A DNA stretch of 64,000 bases from Burkholderiaceae bacterium. Its GTDB lineage: Bacteria; Pseudomonadota; Gammaproteobacteria; Burkholderiales; Burkholderiaceae_C. The stretch lies in NCBI GenBank assembly GCA_913776825.1, contig CAJYPV010000026.1, positions 186,001-250,000 on the forward strand, given 5' to 3'. Positions within the stretch are counted from its first letter, which is position 1; every line of letters begins with the position of its first letter. Below the pieces are notes generated by a model. The model made no database searches. It saw only the letters and a program-made list of their open reading frames with translations, and was not told the origin of the DNA. Made by a program: the position numbers and the translations under genes. Below are positions 45,549 to 53,084 of the stretch, one piece after another.

Positions 45549-46612
45549 CCGCCGCCGTTCTGCCGCCGCAAGGCGTGTCGTCGTCGCCCTCCTCGTCCGC
45601 CACGTCCAGCCCTGGCGCGGCCTGGCCGCTGGTGGAAGTGAGCGGGCTGTCGAAAAGCTTCGATGTGTCGCCGCCCTGGCTGAATCGCGTGATCGAGCGC
45701 AAGCCGCGCCAGTTCGTGCATGCGGTCGATGGCGTCAGCTTCCAGATCGAGCGCGGCACGACGCTGGCGCTGGTCGGCGAATCGGGTTGCGGCAAGAGCA
45801 CCGTTGCCCGGCTCTTGGTCGGCCTCTATGCGCCGACGGGCGGTGAAGTTCGCTTCGATGGAACCGACATCGCCAGCACCCTGGCCGGACCGGGGGCGCT
45901 GGCGCTTCGTCGGCGGATGCAAATGATCTTCCAGGATCCGTATGCCAGCTTGAATCCGCGCTGGAAGGTGCAGGAGATCGTCGGCGAGCCGCTGCGCGAG
46001 CACGGCCTGGTGCGCGACACGGCAGCACTGCGACAGCGCGTGGGCGAGCTGCTGGCCTCCGTCGGGCTTTCGCCGGCGGATGTCGAGAAGTTCCCGCACC
46101 AGTTCTCAGGCGGTCAGCGCCAGCGGATCTCGATCGCTCGAGCGCTGGCGACCGAGCCGGAATTCCTGGTCTGCGATGAACCCACGTCCGCGCTCGACGT
46201 CTCGGTGCAGGCGCAGGTCCTCAACATCATGAAGGACCTGCAGCGGCGGCAGGGGCTCACCTATCTGTTCATCTCCCACAACCTCTCGGTGGTGCGGCAT
46301 GTCGCCGATCAGGTGGGCGTGATGTATCTGGGCCGGCTGGTGGAGCAGGCGGACAAGCGTCGCTTGTTCGCCGCGCCGCGCCATCCCTACACACGCATGC
46401 TGCTGGATGCGATTCCGGACATCCATATGACCGGCCGCTCCCGCACGCCGGTGCAGGGCGAGGTGCCGAATCCGCTCAATCCGCCCAGCGGTTGCAGCTT
46501 CCATCCGCGCTGCCCGCATGCCAATGCGCGCTGCAGCCAGGAGCGACCGGCACTGCTGATGAACGAAGGCACGCGTGTCGCGTGCCATGCGGTCGAAGAA
46601 GGCCGGATCTAA
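45545..46612 (+). CDS. Peptide ABC transporter ATP-binding protein, DppF-like
   Basis: 355-residue ABC ATPase forming a heterodimer with the upstream DppD-like subunit. Walker [15 protein letters not shown]-loop [12 protein letters not shown], signature [15 protein letters not shown], Walker [15 protein letters not shown]-loop FISHNLS. The C-terminal Cys cluster [14 protein letters not shown] is present. A Ser-rich N-terminal extension (about 25 residues) precedes [12 protein letters not shown]. It is the last gene of the operon and converges with lptM. Confidence 0.96.
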   Translation: MTAAVLPPQGVSSSPSSSATSSPGAAWPLVEVSGLSKSFDVSPPWLNRVIERKPRQFVHAVDGVSFQIERGTTLALVGESGCGKSTVARLLVGLYAPTGGEVRFDGTDIASTLAGPGALALRRRMQMIFQDPYASLNPRWKVQEIVGEPLREHGLVRDTAALRQRVGELLASVGLSPADVEKFPHQFSGGQRQRISIARALATEPEFLVCDEPTSALDVSVQAQVLNIMKDLQRRQGLTYLFISHNLSVVRHVADQVGVMYLGRLVEQADKRRLFAAPRHPYTRMLLDAIPDIHMTGRSRTPVQGEVPNPLNPPSGCSFHPRCPHANARCSQERPALLMNEGTRVACHAVEEGRI

Positions 46613-46645
46613 AGCGTCGGCGCACCGCGCGCTGCGCGCCAGGGT

Positions 46646-46915
46646 TCAGCGCTGCGGCATGACGGCCGCGCTGGCCGGCATCGCGGCGGGCTCGGCACCG
46701 GCGCGGGAGATGTCGGGCTCGGTCGGCGGATTGGTGTTGGCCGGGCGCGCATGGCCCGGTTTGGCCGGCAGTTGCAGCGGTCGCTTCTGACCACAACCTG
46801 CGGCCCCCAAGGCCAGCAGCAGCGCGCCACACAACATCAGCCCGGGCAGGGCCTTGCGGTGCTCGCGCTGTGGGCGGTGGGAGGCTGCGCCTACACTTCG
46901 CGTCTTCATTTTCAT
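46646..46915 (-). CDS. lptM: LPS translocon maturation chaperone LptM (YifL-type lipoprotein)
   Basis: 89-residue lipoprotein from ATG 46915. The signal sequence LPGLMLCGALLLALGAAGC ends in a lipobox with the lipidated Cys41, followed by GQKRPLQLPAKP, the short conserved LptM/YifL motif. The tail is Pro/Ala-rich. LptM assists LptD oxidative folding in E. coli. It is divergent from cyaY, as in related genomes. The usual downstream gene lysA is missing: the ABC operon converges on it 33 bp away. Confidence 0.82.
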   Translation of the reverse strand: MKMKTRSVGAASHRPQREHRKALPGLMLCGALLLALGAAGCGQKRPLQLPAKPGHARPANTNPPTEPDISRAGAEPAAMPASAAVMPQR

Positions 46916-46945
46916 CATGGACTCCAGTCTAGCGAGTCCCGACCC

Positions 46946-47299
46946 ATGACCGCCACCGCCACGCCCCTGACCGATGCCGAATACGACGCCAAGACCAGCG
47001 CGGTGCTGTCGCGCCTCGAGACCGTGGTTGATGCCTGGCTGGACGACGATGTGATGGATGTGGACCAGCACCGCACCGGCGGGCTGCTCGAACTGGAGTT
47101 CCCGGATCGCAGCAAGATCGTGGTGAACACCCAGCCGCCGCTGCATGAGCTCTGGCTGGCGTCCCGCCGCGGCGGCTTCCATTTCAAGTTCGTCGACGGC
47201 CACTGGCGCGACACCAAGGACGGCGTGGAGTTCTTCACCCGGCTGTCCGAGGAATGCAGCTTCCATGCAGGCAAGACCTTGACGGTCGACGCGGCCTGA
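46946..47299 (+). CDS. cyaY: Iron-sulfur cluster assembly protein CyaY (bacterial frataxin)
   Basis: 117-residue frataxin. Acidic first helix DAEYDAKTSAVLSRLETVVDAWLDDDVMDVD supplies the iron-binding surface. The sheet contains GGLLELEFPDRSKIVVNTQPPLHELWLAS and GGFHFKFVDGHWRDT, the frataxin signature. The ATG at 46946 was chosen because longer frames run into the divergent lptM. A strong bidirectional terminator follows. Confidence 0.95.
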   Translation: MTATATPLTDAEYDAKTSAVLSRLETVVDAWLDDDVMDVDQHRTGGLLELEFPDRSKIVVNTQPPLHELWLASRRGGFHFKFVDGHWRDTKDGVEFFTRLSEECSFHAGKTLTVDAA

Positions 47300-47332
47300 G
47301 TGCGGCGCGCGACGCATCGTCCGCACCAATGA

Positions 47333-47362
47333 AAAACGCCAGCCTGTCGGGCTGGCGTTTTG
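47333..47362. terminator. Bidirectional terminator between cyaY and mrcA
   Basis: AAAACGCCAGCC (47333-47344) pairs with GGCTGGCGTTTT (47350-47361), twelve perfect pairs. T residues end the plus-strand side and an A run (T on the minus strand) precedes it, so it can end both convergent transcripts. Confidence 0.9.
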
Positions 47363-47405
47363 CTTTGCGGCGCCGTTGACGAGGCGCCGTTTCAGTGTCT
47401 GAGCC

Positions 47406-49844
47406 TCAACGCTTGAACAGATCGAGGATGCTCTTCTTTTCTTCCTCGGTGCCGGTCGTGGGGACGTGGTCCTCGCCGGTCAGCTCGCGCACGCCTTGGT
47501 TGCCGCTGAACTCGTCGTAGAACCATTCGCCATTCAGGTTGACCAGGCCTTCGGTCGGCGGAATCTCCGCCACCGGCGTGTTGCGCAGCGCGTACTGCAT
47601 GAACTCGATCCAGACCGGCAGCGCCAGTCCGCCACCGGTTTCGCGATCTCCCAGCTTGCGGGGCTGGTCATAGCCGATCCACACCACAGTGGCCAACGTC
47701 GGCTGGTAGCCGGCGAACCAGGCATCCATCGAATCATTGGTGGTGCCGGTCTTGCCGTACAGGTCGGGTCGCTTGAGCGTGGACTGTGCGCGTGCGGCGG
47801 TGCCGCTGCGCGCCACTTCCTGCAGCAGGCGGCTCATCATGAAGGCGTTGCGGGGCTCGACGGCGCGCATGTCGTCCGAGAACGGCTTGGCGGTGGCCTG
47901 GTAGAGCTGACGACCTTGGTGATCAGTGATCCGCTGCACCAGCGAGGGCGTGATCCGATAGCCGCCATTGGCGAAGACCGAGTACGCCTGAGCCATCTGC
48001 ATCGGCGTGACCGCGCCGGCGCCGAGGGCCATCGTGAGATAGGCCGGATGTTTGTCCGCCTCGAAGCCGAACCGGGTGATCCAGTCCTGCGCGTAGCGCA
48101 CGCCCACGGCTTGCAGGATCCGGATGGACACCATGTTCTTGGACTTGGCCAGCGCCGTGTGCAGCGGCATCGGGCCTTCGAACTTGCCGTCGTAGTTCTT
48201 GGGTTCCCACGGCTGGCTGCCGGTGGTGCTGGCGTCGAAGAACAGCGGGCTGTCATTGACGATCGTCGCCGGGCCGAAGCCCTTTTCCAGCGCGGCCGAA
48301 TAAATGAAGGGCTTGAAGCTCGACCCCGGCTGCCGCCAGGCCTGGGTGACGTGGTTGAACTTGTTCTTGTTGTAGTCGAAGCCGCCCACCAACGCCCGCA
48401 CGCTGCCATCGCGCGGATTCAGGGCGACCATCGCCCCTTCCACTTCCGGCAGCTGGGTGATGGTCCATTCATCCTTGTTGTTGCGGACCAGCTTGACCAC
48501 CCGAATCACCGCGCCGCGCCGGATGCGGGTCTTGGGATTTCCCTTGTCCGACAGGCCGGACGTCGCCGGTTTCAGCCCCTCGCCGACGATGGTGACCGTT
48601 TCGCCGCTTTGCAGCGCCGCCAGGACGCGCTTCGGATCGGCCTCCAGCACCACCGCGGCGAGCAGCTCGTCATTCGCGGGATGGTCCGACAGGGCTTCGG
48701 CGACGCGGGTGTCGAGCTCCTTGGGATCGGCGGGCAGGTCGACATAGGCTTCCGGCCCGCGATAAACCTGGCGCCGCTCGTAATCCATGATGCCGCGGCG
48801 CAGCGCGCGATAGGCGCGCTCCTGTTCGTCGGCATTGAGCGTCAGGTAGACATTCAGCCCCCGCGTGTAGGCCTCTTCGCCGTATTGGCTGAAGATCAGC
48901 TGGCGCGCCAGCTCCGCGACGTACTCCGCATGATTGGCCGCTTCCTGCGGCGGCCGGATGCGGAGCTTCTCCGCCTTGGCTTGCGCATGCTGTTCGGGGC
49001 TGATGAAGCCCATCTCCAGCATCCGATCGATGATGTATTGCTGGCGCAACAGCGCGCGACGCGGATTGTTGATCGGGTTGTAAGCAGATGGTGCTTTTGG
49101 CAACCCTGCGAGCATCGCCGCCTCGGCCACCGACAGCTCTTTCATGGGCTTGCCGAAGTAGACCTCGCTGGCGGCCGCGAAGCCGTAGGCGCGATGACCC
49201 AGGAAGATCTGGTTCATGTAGATCTCGAGGATCTTCTCCTTGGGCAGCGCCCGCTCGATCTTCAGCGCCAGCAAGATCTCATAGATCTTGCGGGTGAAGG
49301 TCTTCTCGGTGGAGAGGTAGAAGTTGCGCGCCACCTGCATGGTGATGGTGGAGGCGCCCTGGCTCTTGGACTCCCCCACATTGGCGAGACCGGCCCGGAT
49401 CACGCCCAGATAGTCCACGCCGCCGTGCTGATAGAAGCGGGCGTCCTCGATCGCCAGCACCGCGTCCTGCATGACCTTGGGGATGGCGCGGATGTCGGAA
49501 TAGCTGCGGCGCTCTTCCCCATACTCGCCCAGCAGCTGACCTTCGCTGGAGAGCACGCGCAGGGGCAGCTTGGGACGGTAGTCGGTGAGCCCGCTGATGT
49601 CGGGCAGCTGCGGATAGGCCATGGCCAGTGCCATGCCGGCGAGCAGGACCACGGCGCCGACACCGGCCAGGACCAGGCCCAGCAGCCAGGCGATGGCGCG
49701 GAGCAGCCAATGCATCTTCGGCTTCTGCTTCCGCGACGCCTGCTTGGCGCCGCCCCGCTTGCGAGGGGAGTCGGGGGAGGAGGAAGAGGGGGAGTCGTCG
49801 GGCGAGTCTGGGGGGGTCTTCGCGGGCATGAGCAAAGTGTGCAT
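47406..49844 (-). CDS. mrcA: Penicillin-binding protein 1A (bifunctional transglycosylase/transpeptidase)
   Basis: 812-residue class A PBP. A Ser/Pro- and Lys-rich cytoplasmic tail (1-45) precedes the membrane anchor (AIAWLLGLVLAGVGAVVLLAGMA). The GT51 domain has EDARFYQHGGVD with the catalytic Glu, QGASTITMQVARNFY, and EIYMNQIFLG. An OB-like insertion follows. The transpeptidase has SSFK (Ser508), SKN and KTGTT motifs. It is divergent from pilM, the arrangement conserved across beta- and gammaproteobacteria. The start could also be ATG 49829. Confidence 0.96.
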   Translation of the reverse strand: MHTLLMPAKTPPDSPDDSPSSSSPDSPRKRGGAKQASRKQKPKMHWLLRAIAWLLGLVLAGVGAVVLLAGMALAMAYPQLPDISGLTDYRPKLPLRVLSSEGQLLGEYGEERRSYSDIRAIPKVMQDAVLAIEDARFYQHGGVDYLGVIRAGLANVGESKSQGASTITMQVARNFYLSTEKTFTRKIYEILLALKIERALPKEKILEIYMNQIFLGHRAYGFAAASEVYFGKPMKELSVAEAAMLAGLPKAPSAYNPINNPRRALLRQQYIIDRMLEMGFISPEQHAQAKAEKLRIRPPQEAANHAEYVAELARQLIFSQYGEEAYTRGLNVYLTLNADEQERAYRALRRGIMDYERRQVYRGPEAYVDLPADPKELDTRVAEALSDHPANDELLAAVVLEADPKRVLAALQSGETVTIVGEGLKPATSGLSDKGNPKTRIRRGAVIRVVKLVRNNKDEWTITQLPEVEGAMVALNPRDGSVRALVGGFDYNKNKFNHVTQAWRQPGSSFKPFIYSAALEKGFGPATIVNDSPLFFDASTTGSQPWEPKNYDGKFEGPMPLHTALAKSKNMVSIRILQAVGVRYAQDWITRFGFEADKHPAYLTMALGAGAVTPMQMAQAYSVFANGGYRITPSLVQRITDHQGRQLYQATAKPFSDDMRAVEPRNAFMMSRLLQEVARSGTAARAQSTLKRPDLYGKTGTTNDSMDAWFAGYQPTLATVVWIGYDQPRKLGDRETGGGLALPVWIEFMQYALRNTPVAEIPPTEGLVNLNGEWFYDEFSGNQGVRELTGEDHVPTTGTEEEKKSILDLFKR

Positions 49845-49990
49845 TTGTGCGTGCCCGCCCGCAGCCTGTCAGGGCCTGCACGGGTGCGAATCGGGCCGCG
49901 AGCAGCGATTATAGGAACCCTCTTCCGGGCACCGATGCATCGCCCGACCCGGCGGTGGCACAACGGCTTTCATGCCCGCTTTTCGAGCTT

Positions 49991-50019
49991 TTGACAGGCT
50001 TCTGCGGCGTGTATGTTAC
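49991..50019 (+). promoter_or_regulatory. Candidate promoter of pilMNOPQ
   Basis: A consensus -35 TTGACA (49991-49996) and a weak -10 TGTTAC (50014-50019) are 17 bp apart, 118 bp before the pilM start. The leader before pilM then contains an A-rich tract and no other gene. Inference from sequence only. Confidence 0.45.
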
Positions 50020-50136
50020 GCAACGCGGTGTTACGTGCTGTGACCGCTTTGCCTTGGGGCACCAAAGGCATTGCTGCTAGCATTCAAGTAACTTATTAAC
50101 AAACCGGCGCAAAGCGGCGCGTTGGGGGAACGCTTC

Positions 50137-51216
50137 ATGGGATTTTGGGACGTACTGCTTGGGCGCGCGCATCCACCCATGATTGGCCTGGACATCTCGT
50201 CGTCCAGCGTCAAACTTGTGGAATTGAGCCAAAACTCCAAAGGTGAATACGTGCTTGAACGTTTCGCCACGGAGCCATTCGAAAAAGGTTGGATCACCGA
50301 CGGCCAAATCGAGAAATTCGATGAGGTGGCGGAGGCCGTGCGACGCGTCGTGACGCGCAGCGGCAGCAAGACCCGGCATGCCTCACTGGCCATGCCGCAG
50401 TCTGCGGTGATCACCAAGAAAATCATGCTGCCGGACGGCCTGCGCGAGGAAGAACTCGAGTTGCAGGTCGAGGCCGAGGCGAATCAATACATTCCCTTCT
50501 CGCTGGATGAGGTGTCGCTGGATTTCTGCGTCATCGGCCCCAGCCCGACCTCGGTCGGTGATGTGGAAGTGCTGATCGCCGCGTCTCGCAAGGACCGCGT
50601 GCAGGACCGTCAGGCGCTCGCCGAAGCGGCCGGACTGCGTCCGATGGTGCTCGACATCGAATCGCATGCCTCGCGCATGGCGATGGGTCGCCTGGTGCAG
50701 AACCTGCCCAATGAGGGCAAGGATGCGCTGGTCGCGCTCTTCGAAATCGGCGCGGATACCACCAGCCTCAAAGTGCTGCGCGACGATGAAATGCTGTATG
50801 ACCGGGATCAGGCGTTTGGCGGTTCTCAACTGACCTTGCTGATTTCTCGCCAATACGGTTTCTCGTTCGAAGAAGCGGAACAGAAGAAACTCAACGGCGA
50901 ATTGCCTGAGGACTATGACACGCAAGTGCTCAATCCTTTTGTGGACAGTTTGTCCCAGGAAATTGGCCGCGCGCTGCAGTATTTCTTCACCAGCACCCCG
51001 CATCACAAGGTTCACTATGTGATGCTGGCTGGCGGCACGGCGACCTTGCCGGGCCTGAAAGAGCGCGTGACCGAATTGACGGGATTTGCCTGCATGGTCG
51101 TGAACCCATTCGAAAACATGGAACTGGGCGCCGCCGTGCGTGAATCCAAACTGCGGCGCGAAGCGCCGGCCTACCTGACCGCCTGCGGGCTGGCGATGCG
51201 GAGGTTCTTTCAGTGA
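50137..51216 (+). CDS. pilM: Type IV pilus assembly protein PilM
   Basis: 359-residue cytoplasmic actin-like ATPase-fold protein of the pilus alignment complex. Motifs: IGLDISSSSVKLVELSQ (phosphate 1), TRHASLAMPQSAVITKKIMLP, FEIGADTTSLKVL (phosphate 2) and MLAGGTATLPGLKERV (adenosine). ATG 50137 has GGGGGA seven bases upstream. It binds the N-terminal tail of PilN. First gene of the pilMNOPQ operon; its stop overlaps the pilN GTG start. Confidence 0.97.
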   Translation: MGFWDVLLGRAHPPMIGLDISSSSVKLVELSQNSKGEYVLERFATEPFEKGWITDGQIEKFDEVAEAVRRVVTRSGSKTRHASLAMPQSAVITKKIMLPDGLREEELELQVEAEANQYIPFSLDEVSLDFCVIGPSPTSVGDVEVLIAASRKDRVQDRQALAEAAGLRPMVLDIESHASRMAMGRLVQNLPNEGKDALVALFEIGADTTSLKVLRDDEMLYDRDQAFGGSQLTLLISRQYGFSFEEAEQKKLNGELPEDYDTQVLNPFVDSLSQEIGRALQYFFTSTPHHKVHYVMLAGGTATLPGLKERVTELTGFACMVVNPFENMELGAAVRESKLRREAPAYLTACGLAMRRFFQ

Positions 51217-51821
51217 TTCTGATCAACCTGCTCCCGCACCGCGAGGAGAAACGCAAGCGTCGTGAGACCGCGTTCTACGTCGGTCTGGGCATGTCCTTCA
51301 TTGCCGGCCTGCTGGTCGTTGGCGTCATCTATGTGATGCTCGAACAGATGACGGCCGCTCAAGTCGGTCGCAACGACTTCCTGAAATCGGAAATCGCCAA
51401 GCTCGACGAGCAGATCAAGGACATCGCCACCCTGCGCGATGAAATCGAAGCGCTGCGCGCCCGTCAGCGTGCGGTGGAAGACCTGCAAAGCGACCGCAAC
51501 ACGCCGGTGCACCTGCTCAACGAGCTGGCCAAGTACACCCCGGAAGGCATCTACCTCCAGGGCATCCGCCAGACCGGCAAGAGCGTGGTCATCAATGGCG
51601 TGGCCGCGACCAACGAACGTGTTTCGGAATTCCTGCGCAATGTCGGCCGTGCCGACTGGCTGGAGAACCCGGAACTGGTGGAAATCAAACTGGCGCAAGT
51701 CAATCAACGCGATGCGCGTCGTCTGTTTGATTTCTCGATGAAGGTGGCCATCAAGAGCCCGGCGGTGGAAGCACCTGCTGGCGCCGCGAGTGCGCCGGCC
51801 GTCAAGGCCAACAAGTCCTGA
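51213..51821 (+). CDS. pilN: Type IV pilus assembly protein PilN
   Basis: 202-residue bitopic protein. It starts with a GTG (51213) overlapping the pilM stop as GTGA and reads MILINLLPHREEKRKRRE; the INLLP motif inserts into PilM. One membrane helix (AFYVGLGMSFIAGLLVVGVIYVM) is followed by a coiled coil (about 60-95) and a periplasmic ferredoxin-like domain. It heterodimerises with PilO. Confidence 0.96.
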   Translation: MILINLLPHREEKRKRRETAFYVGLGMSFIAGLLVVGVIYVMLEQMTAAQVGRNDFLKSEIAKLDEQIKDIATLRDEIEALRARQRAVEDLQSDRNTPVHLLNELAKYTPEGIYLQGIRQTGKSVVINGVAATNERVSEFLRNVGRADWLENPELVEIKLAQVNQRDARRLFDFSMKVAIKSPAVEAPAGAASAPAVKANKS

Positions 51822-51828
51822 GGATCGC

Positions 51829-52530
51829 ATGGCAGACCTCAAAAGCATGGATCTGAACGCGTGGTTCGCGGATTTCTCGAGCCAGTTCCAGAATCTCGAT
51901 CCCAAGAAGCCCGGCCAGTGGCCGCCCGCCCCCAAGCTCTTCGCCTACCTGATGGTGGTGATTCTGGTGGTGGTGGCGAGCTGGTTTGCGCTGCTGTCCG
52001 ATGTGAACGATCAGCTTGAGGCCGAAAAGGCCCGCGAGCCGCAGCTCAAGGAAGACTACCGCGGCAAATTGGCCCAGGCGGTCAACCTGCCCGAACTGCG
52101 CAAGCAGAAGAGCCAGGTCGAGGAATATGTGCTGCAGCTTGAGAAGCAGCTTCCCGGCAAGGCCGAAATGGATGCGCTGCTGTCCGACATCAACCAGGCC
52201 GGCCTGGGTCGTGGTCTTCAGTTCGAGCTGTTCCGTCCAGGCCAGATCGTGATGAAGGACTATTACGCCGAGCAGCCGATTTCGCTGAAGGTGTCCGGTC
52301 GCTATCACGACATCGGATCGTTCACGGCTGACGTGTCGAACCTGTCGCGGATCGTCACGCTGCATGACCTGAACATCCTGGCGCCGCAAGTCAATTCGAA
52401 TGCGAAGGTGGACCCGAACGGCAACCTGACCATGGAAGCGATCGCCCGGACCTACCGTTATCTGGACCCGGCCGAGGTCGAAGAACAGAAGCGGGCTGCT
52501 CGTGAAGCGGCTGCAGGGAAGAGGAAATGA
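51829..52530 (+). CDS. pilO: Type IV pilus assembly protein PilO
   Basis: 233-residue bitopic protein from ATG 51829 (MADLKSMDLNAWFADFSSQF). A membrane helix (LFAYLMVVILVVVASWFALL) precedes a coiled coil (DQLEAEKAREPQLKEDY) and a periplasmic domain ISLKVSGRYHDIGSFTADVSNLSRIVTLHDL, the PilO signature. It lies seven bases after pilN and overlaps pilP by four. Confidence 0.96.
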   Translation: MADLKSMDLNAWFADFSSQFQNLDPKKPGQWPPAPKLFAYLMVVILVVVASWFALLSDVNDQLEAEKAREPQLKEDYRGKLAQAVNLPELRKQKSQVEEYVLQLEKQLPGKAEMDALLSDINQAGLGRGLQFELFRPGQIVMKDYYAEQPISLKVSGRYHDIGSFTADVSNLSRIVTLHDLNILAPQVNSNAKVDPNGNLTMEAIARTYRYLDPAEVEEQKRAAREAAAGKRK

Positions 52531-53084
52531 TGCGCGCCACCCTGATGACACGCATCCTGTCGAACCGGATGCTGGCGCTCGGACTGTGCGGCACGCTGCT
52601 GGCGGGCTGCACCTCGAGCACCGATGAACTGCAGCAATGGATGGAAGAGCAGCGTCAGCAGACGCGCCCGACCGTCAAGCCGCTGCAGCCGCCCAAGAAG
52701 TTCCTGCCGGAACCGTATGCGGCGATGAATGCGGTGGAGCCCTTCAGCACGCAGAAGCTGACCGTGGCGCTCAAGTCCGAAGCCTCTCAGCCCAGCTCGC
52801 TGCTGGCTGCGGAGATGAAGCGTCGGCGTGAGCCGCTGGAAGCCTATCCGCTGGACAACATGTCCATGGTGGGCAGCGTGAACCGGGGCGGTCGTCCCTA
52901 CGCGCTGCTGCGGGTGGAAAGCCTGCTGTATTACGTCAAGGCGGGTGACTACCTGGGCCAGAACTTTGGCCGCATCACCAAGATCAGTGAAACCGAGATC
53001 ACGTTGCGAGAAGTCGTCCAGGACGCTGCGGGCGAATGGATTGAACGCACCAGTACTCTCCAGCTACAGGAGCAGGGACGATGA
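52527..53084 (+). CDS. pilP: Type IV pilus lipoprotein PilP
   Basis: 185-residue inner-membrane lipoprotein. Lipobox ALGLCGTLLAGC with lipidated Cys28, a linker rich in Gln/Pro, and a C-terminal homology region MVGSVNRGGRPYALLRVESLLYYVKAGDYLGQNFGRITKI that links PilNO to the secretin PilQ. Overlaps pilO (ATGA) and pilQ (ATGA), so all are translationally coupled. Confidence 0.95.
   Translation: MMRATLMTRILSNRMLALGLCGTLLAGCTSSTDELQQWMEEQRQQTRPTVKPLQPPKKFLPEPYAAMNAVEPFSTQKLTVALKSEASQPSSLLAAEMKRRREPLEAYPLDNMSMVGSVNRGGRPYALLRVESLLYYVKAGDYLGQNFGRITKISETEITLREVVQDAAGEWIERTSTLQLQEQGR

Noticed and set aside
47466..49994. 842-codon plus-strand frame opposite mrcA
   Set aside because: Antisense shadow; mrcA has all catalytic motifs.
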